In this document: positions 12,754 through 24,886 of the stretch, in pieces
Layout: the number at the start of each line of letters is the position of its first letter
Numbering within the stretch: the first letter of the stretch is position 1
Origin: Anisus vortex
Lineage: Eukaryota > Mollusca > Gastropoda > Planorbidae
Length of the DNA: 64,000 nt
Assembly (NCBI GenBank): GCA_949126835.1
Contig: OX421494.1
Location: 17,841,538 to 17,905,537 of the forward strand
Direction: 5' to 3'
Position numbers and translations under genes: made by a program
Notes under the pieces: model-generated
Seen by the model: the letters and a program-made list of their open reading frames with translations, nothing else
What the model was told of the DNA's origin: nothing
Database searches by the model: none

Positions 12754-15700
12754 ATGGACAACAAGGGAGAGTGTTGTTGGAAAAGTTTGGTTGTAGCTTG
12801 TCGGGTGTTTGGAATAATAACAGCTCTTGGTAAGAATTGTACAAATAAACATATTAAAGATAAAGTTAAAGTAGTTAAAGTAGATATAAATCTAAATCCA
12901 GCCACACCTTCTCATTCACACATGTTTTGATTTGTTGACAGCCCTGTGTGGTGTGGGTGGCTTAATATTGATTATAAATTATTACTTAGTCTAAAGCTAG
13001 TATATAACATATTTATATAAGAACAAAAAGGAGTAGGCCTATAGTATTATAAATTAAAAGTCTTGCCACAAAACTTCAAATGTTATGTTATATAAAAGTT
13101 ATTAAAGGTAAAGTTAAAGTTAGAGGTAAATCTAGGAATCTATAATCTATAACTATGACTATAGAATTTAGAAGACTAAAGACTATAATATAGGCTAAAT
13201 TATATATAATAATATTATATAGACTATTATAGTTATAGGTGTATTTAAATAAAATTATTATAGGCCTAATTAAAATTATAATCTAGGCCTAACTAATAAA
13301 TTTAGTAGCAGTCACTTCAACTTCAGTCAGCCAAGATATGATCACCAGACGACAAGCACAGGGAATATTTACGACAGACGTGTTATATTATATTACTATG
13401 TAGACCTACATGTAACTATAACAAGAGGTCCCAGTCCAGGCAGATTCCTATATAGGCCTACCTAGTCTATATACCCAACTAAAACCTAAAATCAATATAG
13501 TCTAATTAAAAAACAATGGTTAAAAAAATTAAATGGGGGTTTATTTTAAAAGTATTGTGGATGTTCAGTCAATATTTTATAGGCCCTATGCCCTATGCGA
13601 GTATTGGTGATTTAGTTTCAATACAGTGTAGACCTTATATTTATTAAAACTAAAGAGTAGGCCTAGTAAAATGAAGAGTAAAGTGGGCCTACTACCTACT
13701 AATGTTCAGATAATTAATATACTGCTACAGGGTTTTATTTTTTAAAGCACAAACAACAAAATAAAGAAAATTTATATATCCGGTCGGGTATACTGGTAAT
13801 AAAAAAAAAAATCAATTCGGCTGCAACTATTGGTAGTTATTGTTGATTTGTGAAGGTTTCAGTTTCAATAAATAGTTTTGGTTTTATTTAATCCCTAAGT
13901 TTATACATTTAAAATAATCACAAATTAAACTGTGTTTATCTGTTTTATTAAATTTTGTAGTAACACAGCGGTCTGGTGAATGAGAAGAAAATTTTTTGGA
14001 CAATATTTAAGATCATTTTGAAAATGGTCAAGCCTATATCACATAAGATTTGACGCCTAACAGATTTGATGGCTGTACTATTTGATGAATCTGGGAAAGG
14101 AGGGGCTATTAAGACTAGAGTGTCACTAGAGACTTCTTTTTTATTTATTATCCAAAGTAAACAGGACCTCTACTACATTTTGACATATTAACCTATTTCA
14201 GTCTTGTGGGGTGTTGGTGTTGAATATGTGTTTCATGGCGCTATGTTTGGAATTTATTATTTGTAAGTACCTATATCAACAGTTTTTTTAAAAATACTTT
14301 ATAACCCTCACTAATTAATATGTGATTAATAATTTGCCTTAATAGTAATTAACCCCTCCTCTACCTACTGCGATGTATACCTTCAGTCCCGGCCATTATT
14401 TTACTAATTATTCCCTACATCCCAGACATTATTTTATAATGGATGAGACATTGATAGGGTTCCAAAATTATTTTTTTACTTTTTTGTTGGTAAAAATTGA
14501 TGATAACACGTAGAGAGTAAATTGCTAAAAACATAATAACTTACCTTAGTATTAGAATAATCTAATACATAAAGTAATTGTATCCATTCATAATATTAAT
14601 CCATAAGAAAAAGTTTCATCAACAAGTAAGTCCATTTTAACGGAAGGTAATTCTGTAGCGTACATTAGAACCACACTTCAATTTCAGAGAAAAAACTCAG
14701 TAATTGGTCACTTTTTGTAATTTAAAAAGCGAAATAAAATTCAACTATTCAGCTATCGAATAAATATTATGGTGAAAGGTCAAATCCTTTATTTTGTGCT
14801 TTAAATAGACACCCTTCCTTGGGGGAAAATATGCGACTGGGTTCCAGGAGATTTTGTATTTTGATGACAATATGCGCGTCTGGGTCTGAAAAAAAAGAAG
14901 TAGGTTGATGGACATATATACGCCGGGACTGTAAGGGTTAAGAATCTAATAGTACATTAGCTTTGGCTTTGTTATATATAAAATTTTTGTAATTCAAACA
15001 TTTAAAATCTCTTTCTACATTTTCAGAATCATTGCTATTGTTACATCATTTCTAGAAGTTGTTTTTCTCTTAAACTATGTGGTAGAGCTATGTGTCAGGT
15101 TAGTTTATGTATAATGTAGACCACTATAGTGTCAGTATATATACATTTATTATGTAACTATTACTTGTTTGTGATTGATTAGATCAGCAACGTGTTTTGA
15201 ATCTTTCCACAGACAGACAAGCTTTTTTATGCGGGTTTGGGATATTGTTTTATGCATTGATGACTGGAAAAAAGGCGGACTTTATTTTGTAGTCCTTGCA
15301 CCGCCATGTTTTGTAAAACCAGCAGAAGTGGTTTTAGGCATTCCTGCAGGTAAGATTAATATATTTATTTGTAGTCACTTAAAGTAAGGATGATGGTAAT
15401 ATTTCAAGAAGGAGCACAAAGTAATTGATGCAGAGTGCGTAGCCTTGTATCTAATAAAAGCATACCTTTCTGACCATGTAGGGCCAAAATAGGGTGAGCA
15501 TTCAGTAGTTTCTGTAACTATAGCATGCAAGGGGATTGTGCGCCCAGTTACACATCTTATATGTCTAAAAAAAAATCCAGGACTAGCTGACCAGCTCATT
15601 GAGCTGTCCATCTCCTAAGTCCAGTGCATTACAATGTAAAGGGGTGGATCAAGGTGGGCAGACCTATTTATAGGGCGTGCAGCGTAACAAATGGTACAGT

Positions 15701-18314
15701 CCCTGCAGTACTACACTGCTCTTCTCCCCACCTGTGGATTTCTCCCAGATCATTAACGTTGTGACTCACTTGTAATCCTGTCCCCTGGTAGCACAAATTC
15801 CAGATTATAGGCCTGGACATCAAGGAACAGAGCTTGGTGAGACGGGCTGTTGCGCACATTGCTGCTGTCCAGCAGTTCAGTGAAATCTTGGGCGCACTTC
15901 AGGGGCTTTCCCCTAGGCGTTAGCCCTTTGGTCGTTTACACACTTCACCAGCTTTTGTGTCCATGGATACACAAGTGCCAGCTATCCACCAGAAAAGTGT
16001 AGATTTAGGGATACTCTCCAGTCCCAGGACAAAAACAACTTGGCAATTTTATCTGGATTTGAACTAGAAACATTTGGCATGGCAACATTGTCCCTTGTGT
16101 CAAACAGGAAAATAAATAAATCAGCACAATGAGATGAAATAAAATTGTGTATTTCTAATAGATTATTCTTAAATCATTTCAACTAAATCATAACATATTG
16201 GTGAAATGCTGAGAATATTTGTAAAATTTAATCAAACATATCTCTACTTAATTTACAGCATTAAATTTATTACTTACATAAATGTAGATGTGATTATATT
16301 ATCTTTAATTTTAAACAAGGTTATAATCAACTACAGGTCATGTAGCTCCTGCCTAAATATTACATTTATTATCAGCAATAGTCTCATTCAGGTGACCAAA
16401 CCTTTAAACTGTCTGAACCGCAACACTTTTTCTACCAACACTAGACACCATTTAAATTCATGTTTCTTACTGAAGTTTGTAATATAAGAATTAGATTTTG
16501 TAAATGTTATTCGTTAAATAAATTTTAATAAGCAGTATTGCACTCTATGCTAATTAATTGGCTGAATTTACAATATTCAAGAAACAGAAAGTTTATTATG
16601 TTCATTTTTTTAAAATCTATAGAAGCTTGTAGAATATTTATATTAGAAAAATGTTATTAAAGTATTAATACATTTTAATTCAGATTCATTAATAATTGAC
16701 TCAAAACCATTTGTAATTTCAATACGTTTTTTATTTGTCCTAAATTGTGATTAAAATTAGTTGAATTGCAACTCTCCCTTTTAGCAAGAAAACAAACATT
16801 TACCTCTAAGTAGCTGGCAAAACATAAATTTTTGTGTGTACCTTTTTCTTAGTATTTATTCAAACTTAAAACCATGTTGTAATACACTATTCATCTATTG
16901 TGTAATTCTACTGCATGACCACCATGAATTGTAAAAAAAAAACTTATTTTTTTTATTTTTTCAGGTTGTTTATTAATAGTTACAGGTATATTATATATGT
17001 TAAAAACATTGAAGACTAAAAGAGATGAGGAAGGAGAAGACAGTATTTTACGAAATTCTCCGTATGACAGGTATTTATTTACACAAGTAATACTTCATAC
17101 ATTTGCACAAATATTTATTTACTTAATTTGTATTTTGTCCTTGTGCTAATAGTCTATAAAGATAAAATGTGTTTGATACTGATAGGGTGGGATTATATTT
17201 GTGGAAGTATTTGTATTATAATACAAGAAATATTAGTTACATTTTCTTTTGTTGGAACTAGCATAGGTGAAGTACATGCCTGTTGATGCCAATATATAGA
17301 TTTGAATTTTCTTATAAAGACTTATTAAATTGTGAACTGTAGCTGTATATTTCCTTTAAATGCATGTGGGTAAAAATCCCAAATTAAATATCAAAATCAA
17401 AAAGATATCCTAATTTTTGGCACAATAAGCTTCTGCAAATAATGGGCACACAAAAACTTACAAATAACATTTTTTTTTACATTTCAATAATTATCAATCT
17501 TTTTATTGTACATGGACTTGGTCAGTTTTGCAAAAGTCCAAAGAACTCCTAGTTTTGTATGCACACGCATAATGGGATATAGAAAGGGATTAAGGCTCCC
17601 GTAAAGGGGAGACTATCAAGAGAAAAAAAACTCCAATAAGCTTTGCATGATCATACAACTCTGGAGCTGCTGCTAATACGTGGTTCAAGCCCAGATTCAT
17701 CAAATAGTATACCCATCAAATCTGTTAGGCGTTAAATATTATGTAATATAGGCTTAATCACCTTCAAAATGATCTTAAATATTGTCAAATAAACATAATT
17801 TTTTGTTCTGCTGATTCACCAGACCGCTGTGTTATTATAAAATTTAATAAAACAGATAAACACAGTATAATTTGTGATTATTTTTAATGTATAAACTTCG
17901 AGATTAAATAAAACTAAAACTATTTATTGAAACCGAAACCTTAACAATTTACTTTTTTCCCCCCAATGTACATGAAGGAGAGATGACACCAAATGTCATG
18001 ACTAACTATACATTAAGGCAGAAACTTGTACAAGCGCCAACCTCAACTCATTAAAGTTTGTTTCTATATACTGTTAATTTACAGACACATTAAAACTTGT
18101 CTGATGGTAAAATGAATATAGAAACAAACAATGAGTTGCGGCAACGCAGCAGCTGATACTCAGTTTCTACTTCCCCATGTTTGATTCTAGTTTAACCTTC
18201 TACAGATTTGAGGATGTGCAAGAATATATAGAAGATGACATGGTGAATCCCACCAACAACCTCAGTGTCGGGATGACAAGTGTAGCTGATCAATCAGAGA
18301 TATTAGATTTGTAG
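12754..18314 (+). CDS. TMEM72: TMEM72-like multi-pass membrane protein
   Basis: Six coding exons with GT/AG borders and matching phases: 12754-12829, 14202-14262, 15027-15098, 15183-15349, 16965-17070 and 18206-18314 (TAG stop). They encode 196 aa. Residues ~15-61 (CRVFGIITALVLWGVGVEY and onward) align with the N-terminal membrane part of vertebrate TMEM72, and PAGCLLIVTGILYML (124-138) aligns with its last membrane helix. Probable membrane segments: ~12-32, 41-65, 101-114 and 119-138. The tail (139-196) is charged and acidic and much shorter than the ~275-aa human protein allows. TMEM72 has no established biochemical function that I can cite. The third intron is only 84 bp. It is head-to-head with WDR45B and tail-to-tail with CNOT6. 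Confidence 0.85.
13847..14094 (+). repeat. Left arm of a ~245-bp inverted repeat pair around TMEM72 exons 2-5
   Basis: Begins GAAGGTTTCAGTTTCAATAA and ends near TTTGATGAATCTGGG. The reverse complement of 17,691-17,945 matches it along its whole length at roughly 90% by eye. It lies in the first TMEM72 intron. Confidence 0.88.
15900..16110 (-). mobile_element. Degenerate tRNA-derived SINE
   Basis: On the minus strand the head carries a B-box-like TTCAAATCC near 16,055, then a degraded version of the body found in the cleaner SINE at 27,205-27,400. It lies in TMEM72 intron 4. The flanking 15,395-15,700 also looks like interspersed repeat but has no diagnostic motif. Confidence 0.5.
17691..17945 (-). 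repeat. Right arm of the inverted repeat pair around TMEM72 exons 2-5
   Basis: Reverse complement of 13,847-14,094 with scattered substitutions and small indels. It is next to GGTTCAAGCC (~17,681-17,690), which resembles a tRNA B box, so the repeat may be a SINE family. It lies in the last TMEM72 intron. Confidence 0.88.
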
Positions 18315-19111
18315 CATTAGCAAAGCATGTCTTTAATGGCGCAGCACACCTCAGGTTGTTTTTTTAATAGAGATTTTGCTGTAGGAAAGATAGCAATAAA
18401 GTTAGTAAAAGGTGAACATTTCAGATTGTTGACACCCCCCCCCCCCCCTCTTGACTTTAAATAGTGTTGGCTTCCTTCCCTGTTTTATGCTTGCAACATT
18501 CATATCATTTCTATGAAACTAGTAGTAGACTTATTCTATTGTTACAGTGTTAAAAGACTAGTTTTAGTTGCTGATGTTATAATTTAGGGATTGAAATATA
18601 AGAAATGGAGAATTTTATTTCTTGAAATGAGAATCTATGTTATTTTAGTTTGTTTTTGGTATTGTTTAAAGTATTTTTTTTTAAACTCTTGTCATAGACC
18701 TAAAAAATGTATTGGATCAATTAGCTAGTATAAATTTACTATGAGCATTTTATGGAGCATTTGTATATTGAATTTTAATGTTTATTGAACTACTGTTAAT
18801 TTTAAATATTTATTTTGTTTACTGTTTTGAAGGGAATCTCAAAAGTCTTCCTCATTTTTTTAATAATCTATTTACATTGTTTCTCAATATTTCAACATTG
18901 TAATTCTTTTTTTTCGTGATATTAGACTTGAAAATGTAAAAAAAGTGCTGATATATGGACAATAAGTGTTCGCTGGAAAATTCCTACCATCTGCTTCCAT
19001 ATTATACCATCTGCTTCCATATTTGTAAAGTACTGTTATATTTATTATCAAAGAACTTTAACTCAACATTCTATTTTTAACATTTTTTTGTCTTGTTTAC
19101 ATTTCTCTTGT

Positions 19112-19132
19112 AATAAATGTCTTGTAAATAAA
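19112..19132 (+). terminator. Candidate polyadenylation signals of the TMEM72-like gene
   Basis: Two AATAAA hexamers (19,112-19,117 and 19,127-19,132), about 0.8 kb after the stop codon, give a plausible 3' UTR end. Later hexamers also exist downstream, so the exact end is not settled. Confidence 0.45.
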
Positions 19133-19139
19133 TTAATAG

Positions 19140-22100
19140 CTTTAAGAGCCTTAAGAATTTTTTGTGAGTTATAGCACAAAATTAACTTTTGATAAAATCT
19201 TGTTTTTACTACAAGAGCTGTATGGTTGTATTAAAAATTGGTTGTTGTTTGTGATTGATTATTATGATCTACATCATTGAGTTTTTGATGAAAAAGTTTA
19301 GAATTTTGTAAACATGCAACAATATTTCTTTAATAGGCTTCACATATCAAATTCTTCAATCATGAGAGCATAACCTTATTGTTAGCAGATATTTTTTAAG
19401 TTCTCACAAAGCTCTATCACTGATTACAATATTTAATGTTGTTCTGTTGGGATTCTTTTGAAACTCCTGATTGTTGATATTAAGGTACTAAATCTCATTA
19501 CATACTAACTGTGCTAATATTTGTACATTCAATATTTTCAAATGTGTGAAGAAAAAGTTTTCTTTTAATTTCTTACAAATGTCTTTATTGTAATTTTGTT
19601 AGATATTAACAAGTGTCATAAATAAAAGGGAAATTATTTTTTAAAATTTATTTTAATTAACTAGTTTCTTATTCTTAACAAAAACAAAAAAGTAAAGTAA
19701 CTCGTTTAAATCATGCTGGTCTACGGGGCAAGTGAAGCAACATTCACACATTTATGTTTAAGATCTTTGTTTATTCAATATTTGTTTTGTAAATGTCAAC
19801 TCATTGATGAATTCCAAAAATATTTGGGCAGTTTGTCCTGAAAACAAGAAGCAATCTTTAGTTCATATTTATCTTGGGTACAGTTCTATAAGTAATGTAA
19901 ATTCATTTTCAGCATGAAGTTTTCAACTCATTTTTTTAAAGTAAAATTTTTTTTAAAAAACTCTTTGGTAAGAATGGTATACTAAGAATACTATAAGTTT
20001 TAAGCATTGTGTTTTTTTTTGTGTGGTATTTTGTAGCAGCTCCACTTGAAGAAAAATGAGAAAAATGTGTACTGAAGTGTATCAGAATAAATGAACTTGA
20101 GACCCGGTGATATACTTTATTTGATACACATTTATAAGATCTATAAGTTTTGTAGTATTGTACATATCTACAATCCATCTTCTATCTACAATCCTATGGT
20201 CCACAATTTTGTTCAAGCAATGCACCTATGTTTTATAAAATATTTATGTCTTTATAGATGTGCCATTTTTGTTGTTAACTTTGATTTTGTGCCTTCTGAA
20301 TTGGCTTTCAATCTGTCTTCCGTTTTTACCCATATTCAATTTTTTTTAAATCTTGAAATATACGGTAAGATATTTTGATTGAGGTTTATCATTCAAATAT
20401 CAACCATATTAAAACATGTCATAATAAATCTGTATTAAATGTCAGATATTTTGTTCACCATCATGTTTTGATTCAACATCATACAGTTAAACAATGTTTT
20501 TAGGACTAGGACCTTATGAAAATAATTACCGGTAGTTATGTTACAAGAATAAAGATTTAATACTAAGTACTTTGAAAATCTTTGTTGTTTTTTTTCTCAT
20601 GACATTGAGTAAATCTTAGTATTCTTCTAAATAAAACTTCATGCTCAAGAGAAATAATTATTTGTGATTCTTATTTGCAATAATTGTACAAATCTAATCT
20701 TACAAGTTACAAATGCTCCAACTTTAAAGAAGATTATTGCATACTAGGCCTATCCATGGTTGAGTCTAGTCTTGCATTTTTTATTTAAAAAAAGTGTTTT
20801 GAATGCTTGTCATGGTTGTTCAGACAACTCTGGAAGAAAGAGTATACTTGTATGCAAGTGTTTTTGTCTTTTTTTTTCTGGACATTGTTATTGTTTCTAA
20901 GTTAGAATATAATGCTTTGTGTATTATAAATTATTACTACTTTACTCTTTGCCTATCTGTCCTGTAGGTTTAGTGATTTAACTATTGGTGTTACTTTTGC
21001 AAGTTGTGAATATTCCCTAGTTATGAACCTTGCATCACTTTTCTGAATTTGTTATAATTTATTAATGTTCTCTTTAGTTGATTGGTCCTATACAGAAGTA
21101 AAATTATCCAGGTGAAAAAATTTACTTTAGGCTTACTGATAGTGATAGGCTAGATTGTTTGTTTTTAATAACTTAGCCTTTTGGCTTCAAAAGTCGTCAT
21201 ATTTTAATAAATGAAAATAGAACCTTGTAGCATAGATATACATGCTTATAGTTTATGTTTTTTTTTATAATAATCAATAAAGAAGATGCATATTCTAGTA
21301 TAAGTATAGGCCTAACTAATGTGAGAAAGCATTTTAGTTTGATTTTTTAAATGTACTTTTTCAATATGTGAAATCAAAGATAAATTATAAACTCCTAAGT
21401 ACTTTGCATTTTTAGTTTGGGTTGATTCTTTTCCATGAATGAAGTAGTTTTTATTTCTTTGATTCTTTAGCAGTTGGCACTTTTCTGGGTATTTTTAGCA
21501 CTTCATTCACATTTTTTTAAGGGAATGAAATGTAAGAGAATTGCTAAAGGATGATGTGCCTCAAAATTATTGTGATGTTTGAAAAATCTAAATATTCTAT
21601 TTGTATCTTCAGATTGTCTTGTGCTAGTTTTGCTAATTTACAAAAATGAAGAGATGCTAATTATTAATAATAATAACTTATAGGTTTCTGCACTTAGTTT
21701 GTCTGTTGACTGTTCATCACAAGGTTTTACTGTAGAGTAAGCTATATGTATGATTGTCAAATTTGTTTTTTAAAGTAAGAAAAAAGTCAACAAAGATATC
21801 AAGTGTCACCAGATTTTTATGATTAAAAATATCATTGAAAGAAGACAGAAATGACACTAGAAAGGAGACTACAACATATAAGTAAAAACTAAGGTGCCTT
21901 ACAACATGACATACTAGGAAAAAAAGAGAGAGGCATGCATTAAATTCAAAGTGAGAAAAATAAAACAAAATTTTCTGGAATGACTAATCTGCAATGTTGG
22001 ATTTAACACAAAAAAAATATTTCTATAATTACTATAATGTCTAAATGTAATACATAATCTCTAGTGTAATGGTCCAAGCTGCCAATAGGTCCTACAAACC

Positions 22101-24640
22101 GATTTTTTTCCAATAGAATTTGACAATTGGAAAAAAATAATACCTAATGAATCAATGCATGGTGAAACTGTGACAGACTGGAATAACTAAAATTACTTTT
22201 TTTTACTAAATTATATTTAAAGAAATATTTCACTGATTGTTTACAGCTCAATTGTGGGCTATTGACAATTATATTTTAGCTTATACAATTATTGAATTTC
22301 ATTCAAATATTTTAATCATTTACTTCTTAAATTCATTGTAAAGGCCATACACATTTTTTATTTCTAATTGTTTAAAATCAAGTATTTTCACAAAGACATG
22401 AATGAGCAAAAAAAAAAAAGTGATTTGAGTTGATCAATTGTTGTTTTTAAAAAAAGGAAAAAATCAATTGTTACAAAAAGCAGAGCAGCACTATCTTTAA
22501 ACAAAAATAATTGGGTAATAAAACAATTACAGACAAGATTATCAAAAAATAGGAAAAAAAAATGTGTACATTTTCAAAGCTTTGAAATGTTGATCATATT
22601 CATTGTAAAAATATATATATACAAGTTCTGTCATAACCACAATGGGTTTTAATTTATAATATGTGAGAAACATTTTAAAGGAATGTTTTAATTCTTTTGT
22701 TAAATAAACATTTTCACAGTGATATTTTTAAACTTTTTGCTTGTAGTTTTGAAAAAAAAAAATGAAGCTCCTCTTTAAGCACATGGAATGAATTATTTAA
22801 TTGACATCACATCCATTACCTCCAGAATATGGCTTTAAAAAAAAGTTTTGCTAAATCATTCCACAGCTCTGATTGGATGAAATTAATTTGAAAACGCTAG
22901 AGATGGCATGATAGGAAATAAAAGAATTTAATCTTCTGAACATGAATTTTAAGTCTTACTGTTCATGGAATTCAATGTCTTTTTTTTTAAGCTGCTCGCA
23001 AGTAACAAAACTGGTGATTGTTTTTTTTTTTAAACAAAACAAGATACTAAGTTTGTATAAAAACATTCTCAATTCATGGAACTTACAAAATATATTACTT
23101 ATATTACATCAAGTTTAGAATTTCCATTAAATGAAAATTATTTAAGAGTAAAAAAAAAACCAGTGTTAAAATTTGATTAAAAAACAGGAGTTAATTACAA
23201 ATGAGAGTTAGACAAATTAAAAATTTATGTTTTGCACATACTTAAAAATAACCCTGATAAAAATTTCTTTGTGCTGTTCTTTGCAAACCACACAACAACA
23301 AAAAAATGTAAAAGATCAAGCTATGAATTACAGCAAGCTAAATGAATGGTAGAACTATTTCACAGTCAGTATGTACAAATTATCAGATCAATAGTGTTTA
23401 GCTCATTCTGATGGTGAAATAAATTCTGACACAATGCATGATTTACCTACATTTTAAGAAAATACAAATACTGTCAGGCACTGATAAGTTTCTAATTCAT
23501 TTAAAGAATGACTCAAATTAAAAAAATATATATTTGAAACACAAATTAAAACTTCCTTTTACTATAAGTTGAGACTAAAAAAATGAAGCAAAAATAAAAA
23601 AAGGGGATTAATAAATGTTAAGACTAGGTTCATTGAGACTAAAGTATCTACTCAACTGGTGAAAATAAAAGGCAGTCCTTGTTTTTGCTGTCATGTTAGA
23701 AATGTTGGAAAAAATAATACAATCAACTTTAAATCAACAAGTTTAATACAAGAGTTGACAACAGCATGAGACTTGATACAATCAAAGATAAAATAGCAAG
23801 CAACTTGAACATGTCAGTTTTGAATGTGTCTTGTTTTATACAATTTAAGATTGTTTACAATTGTCAGCAATAAAGAAAGTGCAATTAGAATTTGAAGTGC
23901 TGTCTTTGTAAATTCATCACAGAGTAAGTAAACAATGAAACAGTAGAATTCATCTGTAAACATGTTTCTATTTAGCTTATGTATAACTCAACCAAGTGAA
24001 AATAAACAATTGCCAACTAAGAAATCTGTCAAATGGAGGAAACAATTACATTCAAAGATTGATTCATTTGGAGATTTGTAACATTTTTTTTAAACGAACA
24101 TAAATGGTAAAGTTAATAATTTCTGGAGCCACCATGAATAAAAAATCACACACACACACACCAAAAAAAGAAAAACGAGTAAAAAGAGACAAAACTACAA
24201 TTCTAATTCAGTTCTACAAAGCTTCAGTTTGTCTTTCTGTAGAGAGAATCTAGTCAACAGCTGAAAAGATATCCAACTATCTCCCATCAATTGGCTATTT
24301 AAAAAAAAGAAATGATTAAAATTGTTAATAATACACAACACCTCCACAATTAAATCAAAGAAGAAAAAAAAAGTTTTCCAAAAACCATATCTTTCACATC
24401 CATCATTTTAACCAAATGTTTCAGTTTTAATGATATGAATTCATCCAAATATTGCACATCAGCTTCAACAATCCTGTAGTGGCCTACAAAGGCAGGAACT
24501 GACATCAGTATTTTAAGTATAATAACAAGGTCCAATGTAAATGATAACAAAATGAACAGATCTTTAAAAAAAATATTTCTTTACCAGGTCTTGAAAGAAT
24601 TAGTCAAAATGATCATTAAAAGGAAACAGATCCAAGGATA
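19140..24640. other. Convergent intergenic region, no gene seen
   Basis: AT-rich sequence between the 3' ends of the TMEM72-like gene and CNOT6. Apart from a decayed LINE copy (20,726-21,520) I see no coding exon, RNA gene or tandem array. Part of the right side may be CNOT6 3' UTR. Confidence 0.5.
20726..21520 (-). mobile_element. Decayed copy of the CR1/L2-like LINE
   Basis: Same orientation and order of motifs as the right-end LINE (GAGTCTAGTCTTGCATTTTT, GGAAGAAAGAGTA, TTTAGTGATTTAACTATTGG, TATAGGCCTAACTAATGTGA), with many deletions and no open frame. Confidence 0.85.
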
Positions 24641-24642
24641 TG

Positions 24643-24648
24643 TTTATT
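24643..24648 (-). terminator. Candidate polyadenylation signal of CNOT6
   Basis: AATAAA on the minus strand about 240 nt after the stop codon. It is the first good hexamer, but a longer 3' UTR cannot be excluded. Confidence 0.35.
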
Positions 24649-24886
24649 TACAAACAAATGATAATTTGTATCATGTTTATCAACATTAATTACTATTTAA
24701 TTTCTTCTATCTTTAAAAATAATTCAAAGCTTTCTAATGTTTGAAGTGATGCACGAAAAGCCTTTTACAAGAACACTTTTTTTGGGGGGGTTGAGAAAAA
24801 AATGTCTAAATATAGACTGTTTTGTGGTTTTAAAAAAACAAATACAAAAAAAAATAAAATCCAAAGGCCTGATTTTGAGCTTGGTA

